This document shows positions 33,129 to 35,046 of a DNA stretch of 35,046 bases, one piece after another. The first letter of the stretch is position 1. Every line of letters begins with the position of its first letter. Position numbers and translations under genes: made by a program. The notes below the pieces were generated by a model, which saw nothing but the letters and a program-made list of their open reading frames with translations, made no database searches and was not told where the DNA came from. The stretch comes from Prevotella sp. (GTDB lineage Bacteria; Bacteroidota; Bacteroidia; Bacteroidales; Bacteroidaceae), in NCBI GenBank assembly GCA_017467565.1, contig JAFUSV010000121.1, forward strand, positions 1 through 35,046, written 5' to 3'.

Positions 33129-34990
33129 ATGTCAAACAACAAAGAGAGACTCTTCACCGAGTTTACCGCCCCTACCACTCAAGAGTGGCTGGATAAGATT
33201 GAGGTAGACTTGAAGGGTGCCGACTTCCAGAAGGGCCTTGTGTGGAGAACAAATGAAGGTTTTTAAGTACAGCCTTTCTATCGTCGCGAAGACTTGAAGG
33301 ACCTCAAGACACCCGATGCCTTGCCAGGCGAATTCCCCTTCGTACGCGGCAATAAGAAAGACTCTAACTCATGGTATGTTCGTCAGAACATCAAGGTTGA
33401 CGACCCTGTGGAGGCCAACAAGAAAGCTCTTGACATCCTGAATAAGGGTATCGACAGCATCGGTTTCCGCTTCGGCCACGAAGCCCTGAGCGCCGAGTTC
33501 ATCGAGACCCTGCTCAAGGACATCCGTCTGGACATCGTCGAGGTGAGCTACCGCACCTGCCAGCGTCATGCCCTCGAGTTGGCCGACCTGCTGGTGGCCT
33601 ACTTCGAAAAGAAGGGCTACGACAAGGAGAAGATTGTGGGTGGTGTAGGCTTCGACCCCATCGAGCGCATGCTCATGAAGGGCAAGGACTCTTCCGCTTT
33701 CATGGCTGACATGCCCCGCCTCGTAGAGAAGCTCAAGGACTATCCCAACCTGCGCTGCGTCATGGTGCACAGCGACCTGCTGAACAATGCCGGTGCCTAC
33801 ATCGTACAGGAGCTGGGCTATGCCCTGGCCTGGGGTAACGAGTACATGCAGCAGCTTACCGATGCCGGTATCGATGCCGACCTGGCTGCCAAGAAGATCA
33901 AGTTCTACATGGGCATCTCCGAGAACTACTTCATGGAGATAGCCAAGTTCCGTGCTGCACGCATGCTTTGGGCACAGATAGTGAAGCAGTACGAGCCCAA
34001 GTGCGACTGCGCCTGCCAGATGATTGTCAACGCTTCTACGTCGTCCTATAATCAGACGCTGTTTGACTCCTATGTCAACCTGCTGCGCTCACAGACCGAG
34101 GCCATGAGTGCCGCCCTGGGTGGCATCCATTCCATGGTGGTCACACCCTTTGATGCTCCCTACGAGAAGCCCACGGACTTCTCTGAGCGCATAGCCCGCA
34201 ACCAGCAGCTCCTCATCAAGGAGGAGAGCCACTTCGACCGCATCGTAGACCCCTCGGCCGGTTCTTATTACATAGAGCATCTGACTGATGCCCTGGCCCG
34301 CGAAGGCTGGAAACTGTTCCTCAAGATTGAAGAGGAAGGCGGATTCCTAGAGGCTGTCAAGAAGGGCGTGGTACAGGCTGACATCAACGCCACCAACGAG
34401 AAACGTCACGGCGATGCTGCCAAGCGCAAGGAGTTCCTGCTGGGCACCAACCAGTTCCCCAACTTCACCGAGAAGAGCGAGGGCAAGGAGCCTGTGGCCT
34501 GCGACTGCTCATGCAAGCATGCCTGCGATGCCGACATCCCAGCTGTGAAGGTATGCCGTCTGGCATCCGACTTCGAGCAGCTGCGCCTCTCTACCGAGAA
34601 GGCTGCCAAGGTGCCTACAGCTTTCATGCTGACCATCGGCAACCTCGCTATGCGTCAGGCCCGTGCACAGTTCTCATGCAACTTCCTGGCTTGTGCTGGC
34701 TACAAGGTGATAGACAACCTGGGCTTCAAGACCGTAGAGGAAGGTGTTGACGCAGCCCTCGAGGCCAAGGCCGACATCGTAGTCATCTGCTCGTCAGACG
34801 ATGAGTATGCCGAGTATGCTATTCCTGCCTACAAGTATCTCGACGGCCGTGCCATGTTCGTCGTTGCCGGTGCTCCTGCCTGCATGGAAGATCTGAAGGC
34901 AGCCGGTATCGAGAACTTCATCCACGTGAAGTGCAATGTGCTCGATACTTTGAAAGAATACAATCAGAAACTTGGAATCTACAAGAATAG
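33129..34990 (+). pseudogene. mutA: Methylmalonyl-CoA mutase small subunit, interrupted
   Basis: The small subunit of methylmalonyl-CoA mutase, used by Bacteroidota in the succinate-propionate route. It starts MSNNKERLFTEFTAPTTQEW. The frame reads TAA at 33264-33266 (codon 46), after RTNEGF, and then continues in the same frame with VQPFYRREDLKDL and intact coding sequence for some 570 residues (GIHSMVVTPFDAPYEKP; DPSAGSYYIEHLTDALA; C-terminal B12-type domain). Near the end, LGIYKN would read on into the mutB start without a stop. One extra A (AAG AAA TAG) would place a stop at 34988-34990, giving about 620 residues, the normal length. Two defects at A/T runs suggest sequence errors or a very recent pseudogene. 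Confidence 0.82.
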
Positions 34991-35002
34991 GAGACTTGAA
35001 TT

Positions 35003-35046
35003 ATGCGTAAACAGTTTAAAGATATTGATATCTATGCAGGCATCAA
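35003..35046 (+). CDS. mutB: Methylmalonyl-CoA mutase large subunit, 5' end only
   Basis: The last 44 bases begin ATGCGTAAACAG and encode MRKQFKDIDIYAGI, which fits the usual beginning of the large (catalytic, B12-binding) subunit immediately downstream of mutA. The window ends here, so identification rests on this short piece and on gene order. Confidence 0.7.
   Translation, partial: MRKQFKDIDIYAGI

Noticed and set aside
33264..33266. TAA in mutA as programmed recoding
   Set aside because: No known recoding of TAA fits this family and no stimulatory structure was recognised. Error or mutation is simpler, especially with a second defect at the 3' end.

Overview
The window looks like chromosomal DNA from a Bacteroidales bacterium, most probably a Prevotella-like member. 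The evidence is the recurring TAnnTTTG promoter boxes, often with TTG exactly 20 bp upstream, the lack of clear Shine-Dalgarno sites, and several Bacteroidota-typical families (DUF4301, DUF2490 and DUF4956 neighbours, OMP_b-brl_3-type barrel, methylmalonyl-CoA mutase mutAB). The genus is inferred from style and not proven. No phage, IS element, CRISPR array or rRNA was seen.

Layout. 1-3606 (+): 3' end of prfC, then a Wzx-type flippase and an overlapping GT2 glycosyltransferase. 3665-5164 (-): a DUF4301 protein. 5216-5718: about 500 bp without a convincing gene, holding two families of repeats. 13323-5719 (-): six co-directional genes, namely a cation/proton antiporter, LolD-like ATPase, CvfB-like S1 protein, exported DUF362 protein, membrane-anchored winged-helix regulator and outer-membrane barrel. 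13449-16774 (+): asd and a large duplicated secreted protein. 22243-16858 (-): LacI-type regulator, altronate dehydratase, a nucleotidyltransferase-like protein and an ABC-F ATPase. 24558-22336 (-): VTC polyphosphate polymerase, DUF4956 membrane protein, DUF2490 outer-membrane protein. 24812-24988 (+): two identical tRNA-Asp genes, then an exported protein. 29222-25724 (-): free-methionine-(R)-sulfoxide reductase, PfkB sugar kinase, Tex. 29378-33030 (+): a heterodimeric ABC exporter. 33129-end (+): mutA, interrupted by an in-frame TAA and apparently frameshifted near its end, then the start of mutB.

The most notable signals are regulatory. The gap between the membrane-anchored winged-helix regulator and the outer-membrane barrel gene holds a PhoB-box-like 11-bp direct repeat (7807-7827), a -7 box without a -33 TTG, and a perfect 13-bp inverted repeat that joins the -7 box to the barrel gene's start codon (7737-7786). 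A second promoter, upstream of the secreted protein, is likewise embedded in one arm of a perfect 15-bp inverted repeat (14493-14531). In both cases a transcript reading through from upstream would fold the hairpin, while one started at the local promoter would not.

Among the proteins, the ABC-F factor has lost every tested element of one composite ATP site while the other is intact. The ABC exporter pair is degenerate at one site in the same coherent way. DUF4301 carries motifs resembling sugar nucleotidyltransferases. Short tandem repeats (9-22 bp units) sit at several gene junctions and encode the C-termini of two proteins.
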